This document shows positions 18,625 to 26,931 of a stretch of DNA of 64,000 nucleotides, piece by piece. Both the position numbers and the translations under genes were made by a program. The DNA comes from Mesorhizobium loti (GTDB taxonomy: Bacteria; Pseudomonadota; Alphaproteobacteria; Rhizobiales; Rhizobiaceae), in contig AP017605.1 in assembly GCA_002356515.1 (NCBI GenBank), positions 1,798,001 to 1,862,000 of the forward strand. The letters are read 5' to 3'. The notes beneath the pieces are model-generated. The model ran no database searches. It worked only from the letters and a program-made list of their open reading frames with translations, and was not told the DNA's origin. Positions within the stretch are counted from its first letter, which is position 1. Each line of letters opens with the position of its first letter.

Positions 18625-19080
18625 ATGGCCACCTCCACCGAAGTTCTGCAGACCAAGACCGAGGATCTTCTGATCGGCGCCCTGCTGCGCGTGCCGGCGC
18701 AGGCCATCCAGCGCCGGCTGATCAAGGAGCTCAACGCCGCCGGTTTCGACGAATTGCGCCTGCCGCATATGGCCGTGCTGCAGTTTCCCGGCCCGGACGG
18801 CGCGCGCCCTGGCACCATCGCCGAGCGTGCCGGCATGAGCAAACAGGCGATCAACCAGCTGCTCAGCAGCCTCGAAGGCTACGGCTATATCGTCCGCTCC
18901 GACGGCGAAGGCAGCGCGCGCGTGGTGCACGCCACCGAACGCGGCCACGCCGCCTTCTGGAAGATGGTCGACATATTGCGCGACATTGAGGAGGAGTGGC
19001 GCACCGAGCTCGGACCGGAGCGCTTTGCACAGCTGAAAGCGCTGCTGTTCGTCGTCTGGGACAGCCCGCTGGTGCGCTGA
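18625..19080 (+). CDS. MarR family transcriptional regulator
   Basis: A 151-residue winged-helix regulator. The HTH is PGTIAERAGMSKQAINQLLSSL (residues about 63-83 in the chain) followed by the wing YGYIVRSDGEGSARVVH, the classic MarR layout with dimerising helices at both ends. It is divergent from the cupin gene and 126 bases upstream of an SDR gene on the same strand, so it may control both. The nested GTAAA palindrome ends 8 bases before its start. Confidence 0.88.
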   Translation: MATSTEVLQTKTEDLLIGALLRVPAQAIQRRLIKELNAAGFDELRLPHMAVLQFPGPDGARPGTIAERAGMSKQAINQLLSSLEGYGYIVRSDGEGSARVVHATERGHAAFWKMVDILRDIEEEWRTELGPERFAQLKALLFVVWDSPLVR

Positions 19081-19206
19081 ACGAAACCGCGTTGGTGCGC
19101 GGCATCATCGGCTTTTCCGATGGCACCATCGGTTTCTTCCGTTTCCCCTCCGCACGCCGACCTGCCAATTCCCTGCCCTTGTCCCATCCAGCAAAGGCAG
19201 AGCGAA

Positions 19207-19935
19207 ATGAACCTTTCGAACCAGAAGATCCTCATCGTCGGTGGCGGCTCCGGCATAGGCCTGGCGCTGGCCAGGCGCTGCGTCGAGGCCGGTGCTGAAG
19301 TTGTCATCGCCGGGCGCAGCGAGGACAGGCTGCAAAAGGCGCGCGAGGCGCTGGGCAATCCCGTCGGCCTGGACGTTGCCGTCGTCGACATAGCGCGGGA
19401 AGACCAGGTAGCGGACCTGTTCGCGCGCATCGGCGCCCTTGACCACATCATCAGTACGGCGGCCGACATAGAAGGCGCCTACAGGCTGCTGCCGGAGCTT
19501 GACCTCAAGGCAGCGCAACGCATGGTCGACAGCAAGCTGTTCGGCCCGCTGCTGCTTGCCAAGCACGGCGCCCCACGGCTGGCAGCAACCGGCTCGATGA
19601 GCTTCGTCTCCGGCATCGCCGCCTACCGCCCAGCCGCGCGCGGCTCGGTCGTCGCCACCGTCAACGCCGCGCTCGAAGGGTTGGTGCGGGCGCTGGCCGT
19701 CGAACTCGCGCCGATCCGCGTCAACGCCGTCTCACCCGGCTGGGTCGACACCACGATCTGGGCGCAGGTTGCCGGCGACCGCAAGGCCGAGATGCTTGCC
19801 GCGATGGCCGAGCGGCTGCCGGTCGGCAGGATCGGCCAGCCCGACGACATCGCCGACGCCATTTTCTTCCTGATAGGCAATGGTTTTACCACCGGAACGA
19901 CGCTGCATGTCGAAGGCGGACACCGGCTTGTGTGA
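19207..19935 (+). CDS. SDR-fold protein lacking the catalytic Tyr and Lys
   Basis: A 242-residue protein with the full SDR scaffold: VGGGSGIG cofactor motif near residue 11, catalytic-Ser strand SFVSGIAA, and the C-terminal NAVSPGWVDT and VEGGHRLV motifs. Where active SDRs have YxxxK before AALEGLVRAL, this protein reads VATVN, so both Tyr and Lys are replaced. It may bind nucleotide without classic reductase activity, or use other residues. The start at 19207 skips a low-complexity 29-residue extension of the open frame. Confidence 0.83.
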   Translation: MNLSNQKILIVGGGSGIGLALARRCVEAGAEVVIAGRSEDRLQKAREALGNPVGLDVAVVDIAREDQVADLFARIGALDHIISTAADIEGAYRLLPELDLKAAQRMVDSKLFGPLLLAKHGAPRLAATGSMSFVSGIAAYRPAARGSVVATVNAALEGLVRALAVELAPIRVNAVSPGWVDTTIWAQVAGDRKAEMLAAMAERLPVGRIGQPDDIADAIFFLIGNGFTTGTTLHVEGGHRLV

Positions 19936-19960
19936 AGTGGACCGGCATCGGGAACTGCCT

Positions 19961-20908
19961 TTAAAGCAAGACCTTGGGGCGGCTTGTCGATTCAGCTTCT
20001 GAACTGGTTTGAGAGGGCACCAGCGTGTCGCGCGCGGCGGCAAGCAATTGCTTGAGCGCCGGCGGCTGGACGCGCCGGCGTCGCCAGATCATCGCCAGCG
20101 GTGCCGCCTGTGCTGGGCCGGGCCACGGCAGTTCGACAAGATCGCCACGCACCAGCGCGTCGCTGACCGCGAGGCGCGGAACGAGGCCGAGCCCTGCACC
20201 CGCCGCCACCAGCCGGGCAATGGCACTGACGCTGCCGACTTCGGCTGCAGGTTTGGGCGGAGCCATATCCGCCCCGGCAAAAGCGGTGTCGAACATGTGC
20301 CGGTAGATGCATCCGGGCTCGGTCGCCACGAAGCGCAGCGCAGCAAGGTCTGCGAGGTCGCGCAGCGCGGTGACTTGCCCGGGAGCCGCGACCAGAACCA
20401 ACGGTTCGGCCCCTATCGTGCGCCTGGCTAGGCGCGCATCGGCGTCCTTCGCACCATCGCGCCGCTCGAAGCAGAAGGCGACATCGATGTCGCCATCCCT
20501 GAGCAGGCGCCGCAGCGTGCCGCTGTCGCTCACCTTCATCCGTACGGTGATGCCGGGATGGCTGGCCTGAAACCCTGGCAGCCAGGGCGCCAGCCGGGCC
20601 GAGGCGATCGTTTCCAGCGCGCCGATGGTCAGCGTTCCGCTTGTTTGTCCCACCGCCGCCAGCACGGCCGCACGGCCCTCGCCATCGAGCCGCAGCAACT
20701 CTTCGGCGATCGGCTTCAGCGCCAGCCCCGCCGGCGTCAGCTCCAGGCCGGCCTTGGAGCGCGTGAACAAGGCGGCACCCAGTTCGGCCTCGAGGGTCTG
20801 GATTTGGTCGCTGACACTCGATTGGGCGAGGTTCACCGCCTCGGCGGCGCGGGTGATGTTGCGGCTACGCGCCACCGCAAGGAAGGTCCTGAGCAGTCTT
20901 GGATGCAT
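19961..20908 (-). CDS. LysR family transcriptional regulator
   Basis: A 315-residue LysR-type regulator with the HTH RNITRAAEAVNLAQSSVSDQ at residues 16-35 and LEAELGAALFTRSKAGLELT after it. The effector domain contains the typical LTIGALETIASARLAPWL start. It is 16 bases downstream of the HtrA-like gene on the same strand and convergent with the SDR. The regulated genes are not evident. Confidence 0.9.
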   Translation of the reverse strand: MHPRLLRTFLAVARSRNITRAAEAVNLAQSSVSDQIQTLEAELGAALFTRSKAGLELTPAGLALKPIAEELLRLDGEGRAAVLAAVGQTSGTLTIGALETIASARLAPWLPGFQASHPGITVRMKVSDSGTLRRLLRDGDIDVAFCFERRDGAKDADARLARRTIGAEPLVLVAAPGQVTALRDLADLAALRFVATEPGCIYRHMFDTAFAGADMAPPKPAAEVGSVSAIARLVAAGAGLGLVPRLAVSDALVRGDLVELPWPGPAQAAPLAMIWRRRRVQPPALKQLLAAARDTLVPSQTSSEAESTSRPKVLL

Positions 20909-20924
20909 TACCGATGCAACGCGG

Positions 20925-21830
20925 CTACTGCAGCTGCGGCTTCTTCAAAAAACTGCCGCGGTCGGCGGATTTGACGCGCAGCCAGGTTTCGCGGCCGTCG
21001 CGCACCACCCGCATCGGGATCTCGGCGCCGGCCGAGCCGCTGTCCCACAGCTTGCGATAGAAATCGGCGAGCCCGTCAACGGCGCCGTCGCGAACCTCGG
21101 AGATGACATCGCCCTGGCGCAGGCCGGCCTTGGCCGCCGGGCCGCCCTCGGTGACGCTCATCACCACCACCTTGCCGTCGCTTTCGGCCGAGAGCGCGCC
21201 GAGCCACGGACGCGGCGGCTTGGCCACCTGGCCGCGCGTCAGGAGATCGTCGAGGATCGGCGGCAGCAGATCAATCGGCACCACCATATTGATATCGGCG
21301 ACCTCGCCGGCGCGGCTCATCTGCAGGCGCAGCGAGCCGATGCCGAGCAGCGCGCCATCGGCGCTAAACAGCGGCGCCCCGCCCCAGGACGGATGCGCGG
21401 GCGCGATGAAGATCGCCTCGTCGAGCAGATACTCCCAATAGCCGGCGAATTCCTGCTTGGTCACGATTTTGGCCTCGACCGCCCGGCCGACGCCGTCGGC
21501 AAGCACCACCGCGTCGCCGATCCGGGCCTTGCCGGCATCGCCGAGCGCCACCGCCGGCAGCCCGGTCGGCGCCAGTGCCTGGACCAGGCCGAAGCCGGAC
21601 TCCTGGTCATAGGCCAGCGCATGCGCGGGGATGACGCGGCCGTCATGCGCGGTCAGCCAGACCTCCTCGGCCTCGGTGATGAGATAGCCGATGGTCAACA
21701 CCAGCCCGTCATTGCGGATGACGACGCCGCTGCCTTCCCTAAGCGTGCCCAGCGCACCAGCGGTAAAAGCATCGTCGGGAACGGTGGCGCGCACGGCGAC
21801 GACGGAGCGCGGATTGGGATTGATGGCCAT
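20925..21830 (-). CDS. HtrA/DegP-like PDZ protein with degenerate catalytic triad
   Basis: A 301-residue protein with a trypsin-like domain (about 10-185) and one PDZ domain (about 205-290, KVVVMSVTEGGPAAKAGLRQGDV). Aligned with HtrA, the catalytic His position (TNAHVV in HtrA) reads TIGYLI, the Asp position (DxxTDLAL) reads DQESGFGL and the Ser position (GNSGGPL) reads SWGGAPL. All three triad residues are replaced, so it should be a pseudoprotease, perhaps a chaperone or scaffold. No signal peptide is seen. The start at 21830 has AGGA upstream; the longer open frame runs into a repeat. Confidence 0.85.
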   Translation of the reverse strand: MAINPNPRSVVAVRATVPDDAFTAGALGTLREGSGVVIRNDGLVLTIGYLITEAEEVWLTAHDGRVIPAHALAYDQESGFGLVQALAPTGLPAVALGDAGKARIGDAVVLADGVGRAVEAKIVTKQEFAGYWEYLLDEAIFIAPAHPSWGGAPLFSADGALLGIGSLRLQMSRAGEVADINMVVPIDLLPPILDDLLTRGQVAKPPRPWLGALSAESDGKVVVMSVTEGGPAAKAGLRQGDVISEVRDGAVDGLADFYRKLWDSGSAGAEIPMRVVRDGRETWLRVKSADRGSFLKKPQLQ

Positions 21831-22003
21831 GATTTTGTCCTGCGATGCAAATGCTTGGCGGCTTCTTCTATAGGTATGCCGTTGAGAGGAGCGCGCAAGG
21901 GGTGAGAGGCGGTCCGCGCAGCGGACGAAAAGCCAATTGCTTGGCTTTTCGAGCTTCGAACGCCCTGAGCCTGCGAAGGGCCGGCGCGCGGCGGGGCTGA
22001 TCT

Positions 22004-22141
22004 TCCCTTCTCCCCCTGTGGGAGAAGGTGGCCGAGCGAATCGAGGTCGGATGAGGGGTGCTCCAGCTTGGCAAGGACGGCACCCGTCACCCACCCCTCA
22101 ACCGTGTCGGCGCTGCGCGCCGATCCACCTTCTCCCCTTGT
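22004..22141. repeat. Rhizobial intergenic repeat, copy 2, split by an IS
   Basis: Same element as 8691-8840: left hairpin around TTCTCCCCCTGTGGGAGAA, shared interior with GGTCGGATGAGGGGTGCTC, and the right arm CCACCTTCTCCCCTTGT cut off at 22141. The missing part of the right hairpin (ACAAGGGGAGAAGGG) lies beyond the IS from 23300. Confidence 0.8.
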
Positions 22142-23299
22142 GGGCCTGTTGCGCAGTTTCGGGAGTGCGCGGACGGGAGTGGAATGCAGCGGGTTGTTGC
22201 TTGCGCTTGTGGATTGGAGTCTGGTTTTGAGGGGTTGAGGTGGCGGTTCGGCCCGTACGGCCGGACTGCAGGCGCACCTATCCCGTGATGGCGGCCCATC
22301 GGCGCATGTTGAAGGCGATCGCCGCCATCGTCACTTGGGCGGACGCCTTGGCCAGTCCGACATAGCGGATCGCGGTCAGCTTCATGCGGTTCTTGAGCGT
22401 GGCGAAGGTGGTCTCCACCGCCGCCCGACGCCTGGCGATGAGGCGATTGTAGCGTTTGAGCCGCAACGGCAGCTCCGGATGATGCTTGTTGGGGCGGCGC
22501 GCGATGCGCACCTTCTTGCCCTCGGCCTTGAGCCGGGCACGCCGGGCGTGCGTGTCGTAGGCGGCATCGGCCCACACCGTCTTCTCGTCGCTGCGGATCA
22601 AGTCATCGGCCATCACCGTGTCGTTGACGTTGGCCGGTGTGGTGATCACCGTGCGGATGATGCCAGAGCCCTCATCCACGCCGACATGGGCCTTGTAGCC
22701 AAAAGTGAAACCGCCCTTGCCCTGCCGCGTGGTGACACGGGCGTCCGCATCTTTCGAAGGCCGCTCAGCTGTCGGCGGCGCTGAGACTGCATCGATCAGC
22801 GTTGCATCCAGCATCGTGCCGCGCTTCAGGATCACGCCGGCCTTCTCCAGCTGCCGGTCGAGTTCGCCAAACAGCTTCTCCAGCAGCCCTTCACCGACAA
22901 GCAGATTGCGAAAGCGCGAGAGCACCGTGTGGTCGGGAATGCTCTCTCCCAACCCAAGCCCGGCAAAACGCCGGAACGACAGCCGGTCGCCGAGCGCCTC
23001 CTCAAGTTCGCGATCCGACAGCCCATAAAGCGATTGCAGCAGCAGTGCCTTGAACAGCACCAGCGGCGGCCAAGCCGCCCGACCCGGTCCGCCATCGCGC
23101 AGAGGGTTAAGCAGCTTCTCGAAGCGGTACCACTTCACAAGGCCAGACAACCGGTCGAGCGGCGAGGAGCCACCAGACAGCTTGTCGCCCAGAAATCCCT
23201 CCACCAGACTCAACTGACCTGTCCGCTTCACCGCCATCGGTTCGTCCTCCGAGCTTATGTCTCAGAGAATCACAACCAGCCAATTACGCAACAGGCCCA
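22142..23299. mobile_element. IS5-family insertion sequence, about 1.16 kb, apparently complete
   Basis: Bounded by terminal inverted repeats beginning GGGCCTGTTGCG; 12 bases are perfect and the match continues imperfectly (CAGTTTC on the left, TAATTGG on the right). It encloses one transposase gene. The flanking sequences are CCCCTTGT on the left and ACAAGGGG on the right, mutually complementary rather than direct repeats, because the target was a palindrome; the target duplication therefore cannot be read off. Confidence 0.85.
22278..23237 (-). CDS. IS5-family DDE transposase
   Basis: A 319-residue transposase. The N-terminal DUF772-type domain (YGLSDRELEEALGDRLSFR) is followed by an RNase-H-like core in which the DDE residues are visible: MLDATLIDA for the first Asp, WADAAYDTHARR for the second, and VETTFATLKNR for the Glu. 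GYKAHVGVDEGSG is also typical. The frame is intact and full-length, so the element may be active. It sits inside the rhizobial repeat at 22004. Confidence 0.92.
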   Translation of the reverse strand: MAVKRTGQLSLVEGFLGDKLSGGSSPLDRLSGLVKWYRFEKLLNPLRDGGPGRAAWPPLVLFKALLLQSLYGLSDRELEEALGDRLSFRRFAGLGLGESIPDHTVLSRFRNLLVGEGLLEKLFGELDRQLEKAGVILKRGTMLDATLIDAVSAPPTAERPSKDADARVTTRQGKGGFTFGYKAHVGVDEGSGIIRTVITTPANVNDTVMADDLIRSDEKTVWADAAYDTHARRARLKAEGKKVRIARRPNKHHPELPLRLKRYNRLIARRRAAVETTFATLKNRMKLTAIRYVGLAKASAQVTMAAIAFNMRRWAAITG

Positions 23300-23426
23300 C
23301 AAGGGGAGAAGGGAAGATCGCGCCCGCATAAACAATAGTTCAATGCAAGTTGAACTTCCCCCTCCGCAGCCCTAGCTATGGTTGGATCCGCCCATCCCGC
23401 TCCCACGCATCTTCCACGAGGCCGAC

Positions 23427-24293
23427 ATGACAGAATACACCCCGCCGAAAGTATGGACCTGGAACAAGGCAAATGGCGGCGCCTTTGCCAGCATCAACCG
23501 GCCGATCGCCGGACCGACGCATGACAAGGAATTGCCCGTCGGCAAGCATCCGCTGCAGCTCTATTCGCTGGCGACACCGAATGGCGTCAAGGTGACGGTC
23601 ATGCTGGAAGAGCTTCTGGCGCGCGGCCACAAGGGCGCCGAATACGACGCCTGGCTCATCAGGATCAACGATGGCGACCAGTTCGGCAGCGGCTTCGTCG
23701 AGGTCAATCCCAACTCCAAGATCCCCGCCCTGATGGACCGCAGCGGCGCGACGCCGGTGCGCATCTTTGAATCCGGCTCGATCCTGGTCTATCTCGCCGA
23801 AAAATTCGGCGAATTCCTGCCCACCGAACAACCGGCGCGCGCCGAAGTCCTGTCCTGGCTGTTCTGGCAGATGGGCTCGGCGCCGTATCTGGGCGGCGGC
23901 TTCGGCCATTTCTATGCCTATGCGCCGCAGAAATTCGAATACGCCATCGACCGCTTCGCCATGGAAACCAAACGGCAGCTCGACGTGCTCGACCGCCGGC
24001 TGGCCGAGACGGAATATCTCGGCGGCAAGGATTACACGATCGCCGACATGGCGGTGTGGCCCTGGTATGGCGGGCTGGCGCTCGGGCGCATGTACAATGA
24101 TTCCGGCGAGTTCCTGTCGGTGCAGGAATACAAGCACGTTCAGCGCTGGGCGAAGGCGATCGACGAGCGGCCGGCGGTCAAGCGCGGCCGCATGGTCAAC
24201 CGCGCCTTCGGCGAGCCGGCCATGCAGTTGCATGAGCGCCACGACGCCAGCGATTTCGACACGAACACGCAGGACAAGCTGGCCGCCGAATAA
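23427..24293 (+). CDS. yghU: YghU-type glutathione-dependent disulfide-bond oxidoreductase
   Basis: A 288-residue GST-fold protein of the YghU/YfcG nu class, which reduces disulfides of small molecules using two glutathiones. The long N-terminal extension before the thioredoxin fold (PPKVWTWNKANGGAFASINRP) is diagnostic of YghU. The GSH-contact stretch ESGSILVYLAEKFG and the C-terminal DYTIADMAVWPWYGG follow. The start at 23427 matches the family; the track from 23382 would add a non-homologous leader. It ends before a strong terminator. Confidence 0.9.
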   Translation: MTEYTPPKVWTWNKANGGAFASINRPIAGPTHDKELPVGKHPLQLYSLATPNGVKVTVMLEELLARGHKGAEYDAWLIRINDGDQFGSGFVEVNPNSKIPALMDRSGATPVRIFESGSILVYLAEKFGEFLPTEQPARAEVLSWLFWQMGSAPYLGGGFGHFYAYAPQKFEYAIDRFAMETKRQLDVLDRRLAETEYLGGKDYTIADMAVWPWYGGLALGRMYNDSGEFLSVQEYKHVQRWAKAIDERPAVKRGRMVNRAFGEPAMQLHERHDASDFDTNTQDKLAAE

Positions 24294-24320
24294 GAGGCGG
24301 CAAAGCCACCTCACAAGAAA

Positions 24321-24347
24321 GCCCGCCACGACCCGTGGCGGGCTTTT
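24321..24347 (+). terminator. Rho-independent terminator after yghU
   Basis: Perfect nine-base stem GCCCGCCAC / GTGGCGGGC with a five-base loop, followed by TTTTC. Confidence 0.85.
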
Positions 24348-24388
24348 CTCGACGCTATACTGGCGTCACACTCACTGCCACGCCATGG

Positions 24389-24688
24389 TCAGTGCAGCAC
24401 TTCGACGATCTGACGGGTCTCGGGGTCGACCAGGACGGTCTGGTCGTTGATCACGGCGACGCGGTACTTGACGTTGGGCACTTCGCGCAGTTCGACCTTG
24501 TCAGGAACCGGCGAGCCGAGCTTGAGCTCGAGGCCGAGCAGATTGACCGAAGCCAGCGGCTGCTTCTTGACGTATTCGCGAACCACCGTCTCCTGCTCGG
24601 GCTGAACGACGATTGTGTCCGCCATGGCCGCACCAAGGCCGCCCATCAGAACGATCGCAGCTGCCGCACTCGAAAGATAATGTTTCAT
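24389..24688 (-). CDS. Small exported DUF1236-like protein
   Basis: A 99-residue protein with a Sec signal peptide (AAAAIVLMGGLGAAMA) and a mature part with VREYVKKQPLASV and the C-terminal YRVAVINDQTVLVDPETRQIVEVL. The last segment matches the DUF1236 pattern common in rhizobial envelope proteins. The start at 24688 has a perfect GGAGG seven bases upstream. Function unknown. Confidence 0.75.
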   Translation of the reverse strand: MKHYLSSAAAAIVLMGGLGAAMADTIVVQPEQETVVREYVKKQPLASVNLLGLELKLGSPVPDKVELREVPNVKYRVAVINDQTVLVDPETRQIVEVLH

Positions 24689-24734
24689 GGTAACCTCCAT
24701 TATTGGGTATCAAACTGCCACCCAGGAGGAAAAC

Positions 24735-24986
24735 TCAGCCAGCGCCGTGAAGTTCCATCGCAATTTTCCGAATAAATTCGGCACGCCCGACAAATTTCGA
24801 TTTCGTATATTCACTCAATTCTTCAACAATACGTGATAGATTTCGAACCTTAGAGCGAATATTAAATTCATCTGTGCCCGAAGACGCACCCGGGCGCTCC
24901 TTCAGGGAACACGATTCGTCGATTGCCTTAGCGACACTTAACGTAGAGCGCGCGCTGTCGTTCCCGAATGCGTGGTCCAGCACCAC
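24735..24986 (-). CDS. Hypothetical small protein of atypical composition
   Basis: An 83-residue frame with lower GC than its neighbours in its 3' half and natural-looking residues (SKVRNLSRIVEELSEYTKSKFVGRAEFIRKIA), which could form an amphipathic helix. No family is recognised. The start lies immediately next to a hairpin with terminator character (24988-25024), so expression is uncertain; it may be the tail of an older, partly replaced gene. Confidence 0.4.
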   Translation of the reverse strand: MVLDHAFGNDSARSTLSVAKAIDESCSLKERPGASSGTDEFNIRSKVRNLSRIVEELSEYTKSKFVGRAEFIRKIAMELHGAG

Positions 24987-24987
24987 G

Positions 24988-25024
24988 AAAAAGGCCCGCT
25001 CTGCCGGGAGCAGAGCGAGCCTTT
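24988..25024 (-). terminator. Strong hairpin with T-run on the minus strand
   Basis: AAAGGC..GCTCTGC / GCAGAGC..GCCTTT, loop CGGGA. The run TTTTTC is on the minus strand, so it ends leftward transcripts, or acts as an attenuator in front of the frame at 24735-24986; no leftward gene to its right is evident. Confidence 0.6.
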
Positions 25025-25193
25025 AAACGGTGCCGGCGGAGGTGGCAGCCTCACCGGTCACATCGGGAAAACGCCGGCGTCGGCATCCGGTTCCAGCCAT
25101 GAGCGGCCTGCCTGCATGGATGCAACCATGCCGCCGTGGCGACGTTGTTCCCCGCATTTCCCCGATGAACCTCCCAGCAAGGATGATCGCGAC

Positions 25194-25310
25194 ATGGCAC
25201 CCAGACCCTCCGCCACCAAGCACCCGTTCATGCTGATGTTTGTCGTTATCGCGTTGATGGCGCCCTTTGCAGGCCTTGCCTGGCGCACGCGCGAATGGAT
25301 GGGCTGGTAG
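25194..25310 (+). CDS. Single-pass membrane peptide
   Basis: A 38-residue peptide with a basic start, one hydrophobic helix (FMLMFVVIALMAPFAGLAW) and a short charged tail RTREWMGW. AAGGA lies nine bases before the ATG, which decides this start inside a longer open frame. It resembles other very small inner-membrane proteins in the area, but no family is recognised. Confidence 0.45.
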   Translation: MAPRPSATKHPFMLMFVVIALMAPFAGLAWRTREWMGW

Positions 25311-25399
25311 ACCTTCCCACAAAGCCACGCCAGAGGGTATGCCTGGGTACCTTCCCGACGGCACTATCGCCGCCTGATTATATCGGCACTATGGCTGCC

Positions 25400-25512
25400 G
25401 GATTATCTCATCTGGCTAAAATAGCAGAACATCCGATGGACATTGCCGGAACCGAACAGGGCCTATCGGACCTTTTACGGACACCACCTAAGACCTTGGT
25501 CCCACAGGGAAA
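25400..25512. repeat. Direct repeat A (partner at 26721-26834)
   Basis: A 113-base sequence repeated 1.3 kb downstream in the same orientation, with long identical blocks such as GGACATTGCCGGAACCGAAC and CCACCTAAGACCTTGGTCCC. Small indels shift the frame between copies, so conservation is at DNA level and not protein level. It occupies most of the gap 25311-25659, which otherwise holds nothing I can support. Confidence 0.8.
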
Positions 25513-25659
25513 ACCGAGCGGTTCGATGTCGCTGGAGCGAGCCCTCAAGGGGACATTCGGCATGAGCGCCTCTCTGATGAAACGCCCTCATGGGTTCCGC
25601 GCAATGTCCGCGTAATGCCCTGGGGATAGCCACCCGCGAGACCAGCCGCGGGACACATC

Positions 25660-26631
25660 TTGACGATCCAGACGAACAAGCAGCGGGACGCCTGGCTGCG
25701 GCAAACCGCCGGCGTCCTCGGCCAGGTCATGGCCCTTTGCGGGCGGCTGGGGATGCGGCAGTCCAGGATCTTTCTCACCCGCTTCGCCTGCAAACCGGTG
25801 AGTGTCTTCAAATGGCTCCGCTTCCTCATGGATTTCCGGCGTCGGCATGGGCTCGGTTGCCCGCATGACGACCTTCTGCGCAAAAAACCCTACAAATTCT
25901 TCGCCCTTGGGCTGCCCGGCCATCGCGGTTTCGACCTTTTGGTCGACCATTTCAATCTCGCGGCGGCGGGCTTTCCGCGAGACCGGTTGGAGGCAGCCTG
26001 GCGCGGGCGGGCGGTGGACATCGGCCAGGTGACCGGACGGCGCGATGCCTATGTGCTGACCATGCGTCTGTCCGTTCATTCCGGCACCGGTCACGAAGGT
26101 GCCTTCTCGATCACCCTGACGCGGCAGAGCGACCGGCTCGACCTGGTCAGGCTGAGCTTCGTCCTCTATCGCCTGGGCGCGAGCCCCCAGGGCAGCGGTC
26201 GCTACACGGTGGCGATCGGCGGACTTCAGGGCAGCCGGAAGCCGGAGGCCAAGCGTGCCGTCATCGACGCCACGCGCGATCTGTGCGGGCTCAGGCCCAA
26301 GGATGCCGCACTGCTGGTCATCGAAGGCATCGCGATCAGAGGCGGCGCCAGCCATTTTCTCGGCGTCTGCGACGCCAGGCACACCATCAACTTCCGCTCG
26401 CCCGAAAAACGCGCCGGCAAGCGTGCCGACATGGACCGGTACTGGATCGATCGCGGCGGACCGCAGGGCGGCGAATTCGGCTTTGTCATGCCGGTGCGCA
26501 GCCGCGACATGGCAGAGCCGCTCAGCCGGCGAGAGGGCTACAAGTTCGCATTCCTGGCGTTTGGCATGAGCCTCTTTGCTCCGCCGCCCGGACTGAACGA
26601 AGTTCCTCACAAAGGGCCTTTGGTCCGATGA
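25660..26631 (+). CDS. VirK/YbjX (DUF535) family protein
   Basis: A 323-residue protein of the DUF535 (VirK/YbjX) family. The family core is clear in the second half: VAIGGLQGSR, RDLCGLRPKDAALLVIEGIA, HFLGVCDARH, MDRYWIDRGG and FGFVMPV. VirK and YbjX are linked to envelope stress and antimicrobial-peptide resistance in enterobacteria, but the biochemical role is unknown. The start drawn is TTG at 25660 with only weak upstream GGGACA; ATG 25729 is an alternative. It is bracketed by the two copies of the 113-base direct repeat. Confidence 0.83.
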   Translation: MTIQTNKQRDAWLRQTAGVLGQVMALCGRLGMRQSRIFLTRFACKPVSVFKWLRFLMDFRRRHGLGCPHDDLLRKKPYKFFALGLPGHRGFDLLVDHFNLAAAGFPRDRLEAAWRGRAVDIGQVTGRRDAYVLTMRLSVHSGTGHEGAFSITLTRQSDRLDLVRLSFVLYRLGASPQGSGRYTVAIGGLQGSRKPEAKRAVIDATRDLCGLRPKDAALLVIEGIAIRGGASHFLGVCDARHTINFRSPEKRAGKRADMDRYWIDRGGPQGGEFGFVMPVRSRDMAEPLSRREGYKFAFLAFGMSLFAPPPGLNEVPHKGPLVR

Positions 26632-26720
26632 AATGTGGAGAATGGCACATCAATGTGGGCATGTCGGACGGCACCATTTTGCGCTTTTCGGCGCCCGCCT
26701 TGGCCCCTCGAGAGGGTAAG

Positions 26721-26834
26721 GAATTATATCTCAATTGGCTAAAATAGTGGAACATCCAATGGACATTGCCGGAACCGAACAGGACTCACCGGACCTTTGT
26801 TCCAGCCACCTAAGACCTTGGTCCCAAAAGGAAA
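26721..26834. repeat. Direct repeat B (partner at 25400-25512)
   Basis: Second copy of the 113-base repeat, roughly 85 percent identical by eye and in the same orientation. It ends 29 bases before an EcfG-like promoter. It explains much of the 300-base gap between the VirK-like gene and the next small gene. Confidence 0.8.
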
Positions 26835-26862
26835 CGCAAAAGGCCGACGCGGCTCTTCATCG

Positions 26863-26887
26863 GGAACATCCCGCCTCTGCCGTCGTT
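26863..26887 (+). promoter_or_regulatory. EcfG-type general stress promoter
   Basis: GGAAC, a 16-base spacer, then CGTT: an exact match to the alphaproteobacterial EcfG consensus (GGAAC-N16/17-CGTT). It lies 45 bases upstream of the start at 26932. Confidence 0.6.
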
Positions 26888-26931
26888 TGCCGCAAGGTCT
26901 GCGGGCCGGACTCGATTTCGGAGGAAGAGCG

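Noticed and set aside
24732..24756. EcfG-like promoter before the DUF1236-like gene
   Set aside because: The minus-strand GGAAC-N16-AGTT deviates from CGTT and lies inside another possible frame, so it was not listed.
25023..25364. Minus-strand frame opposite the membrane peptide
   Set aside because: Shadow of GC-rich DNA with Arg/Gly-rich low-complexity residues and no ribosome site.
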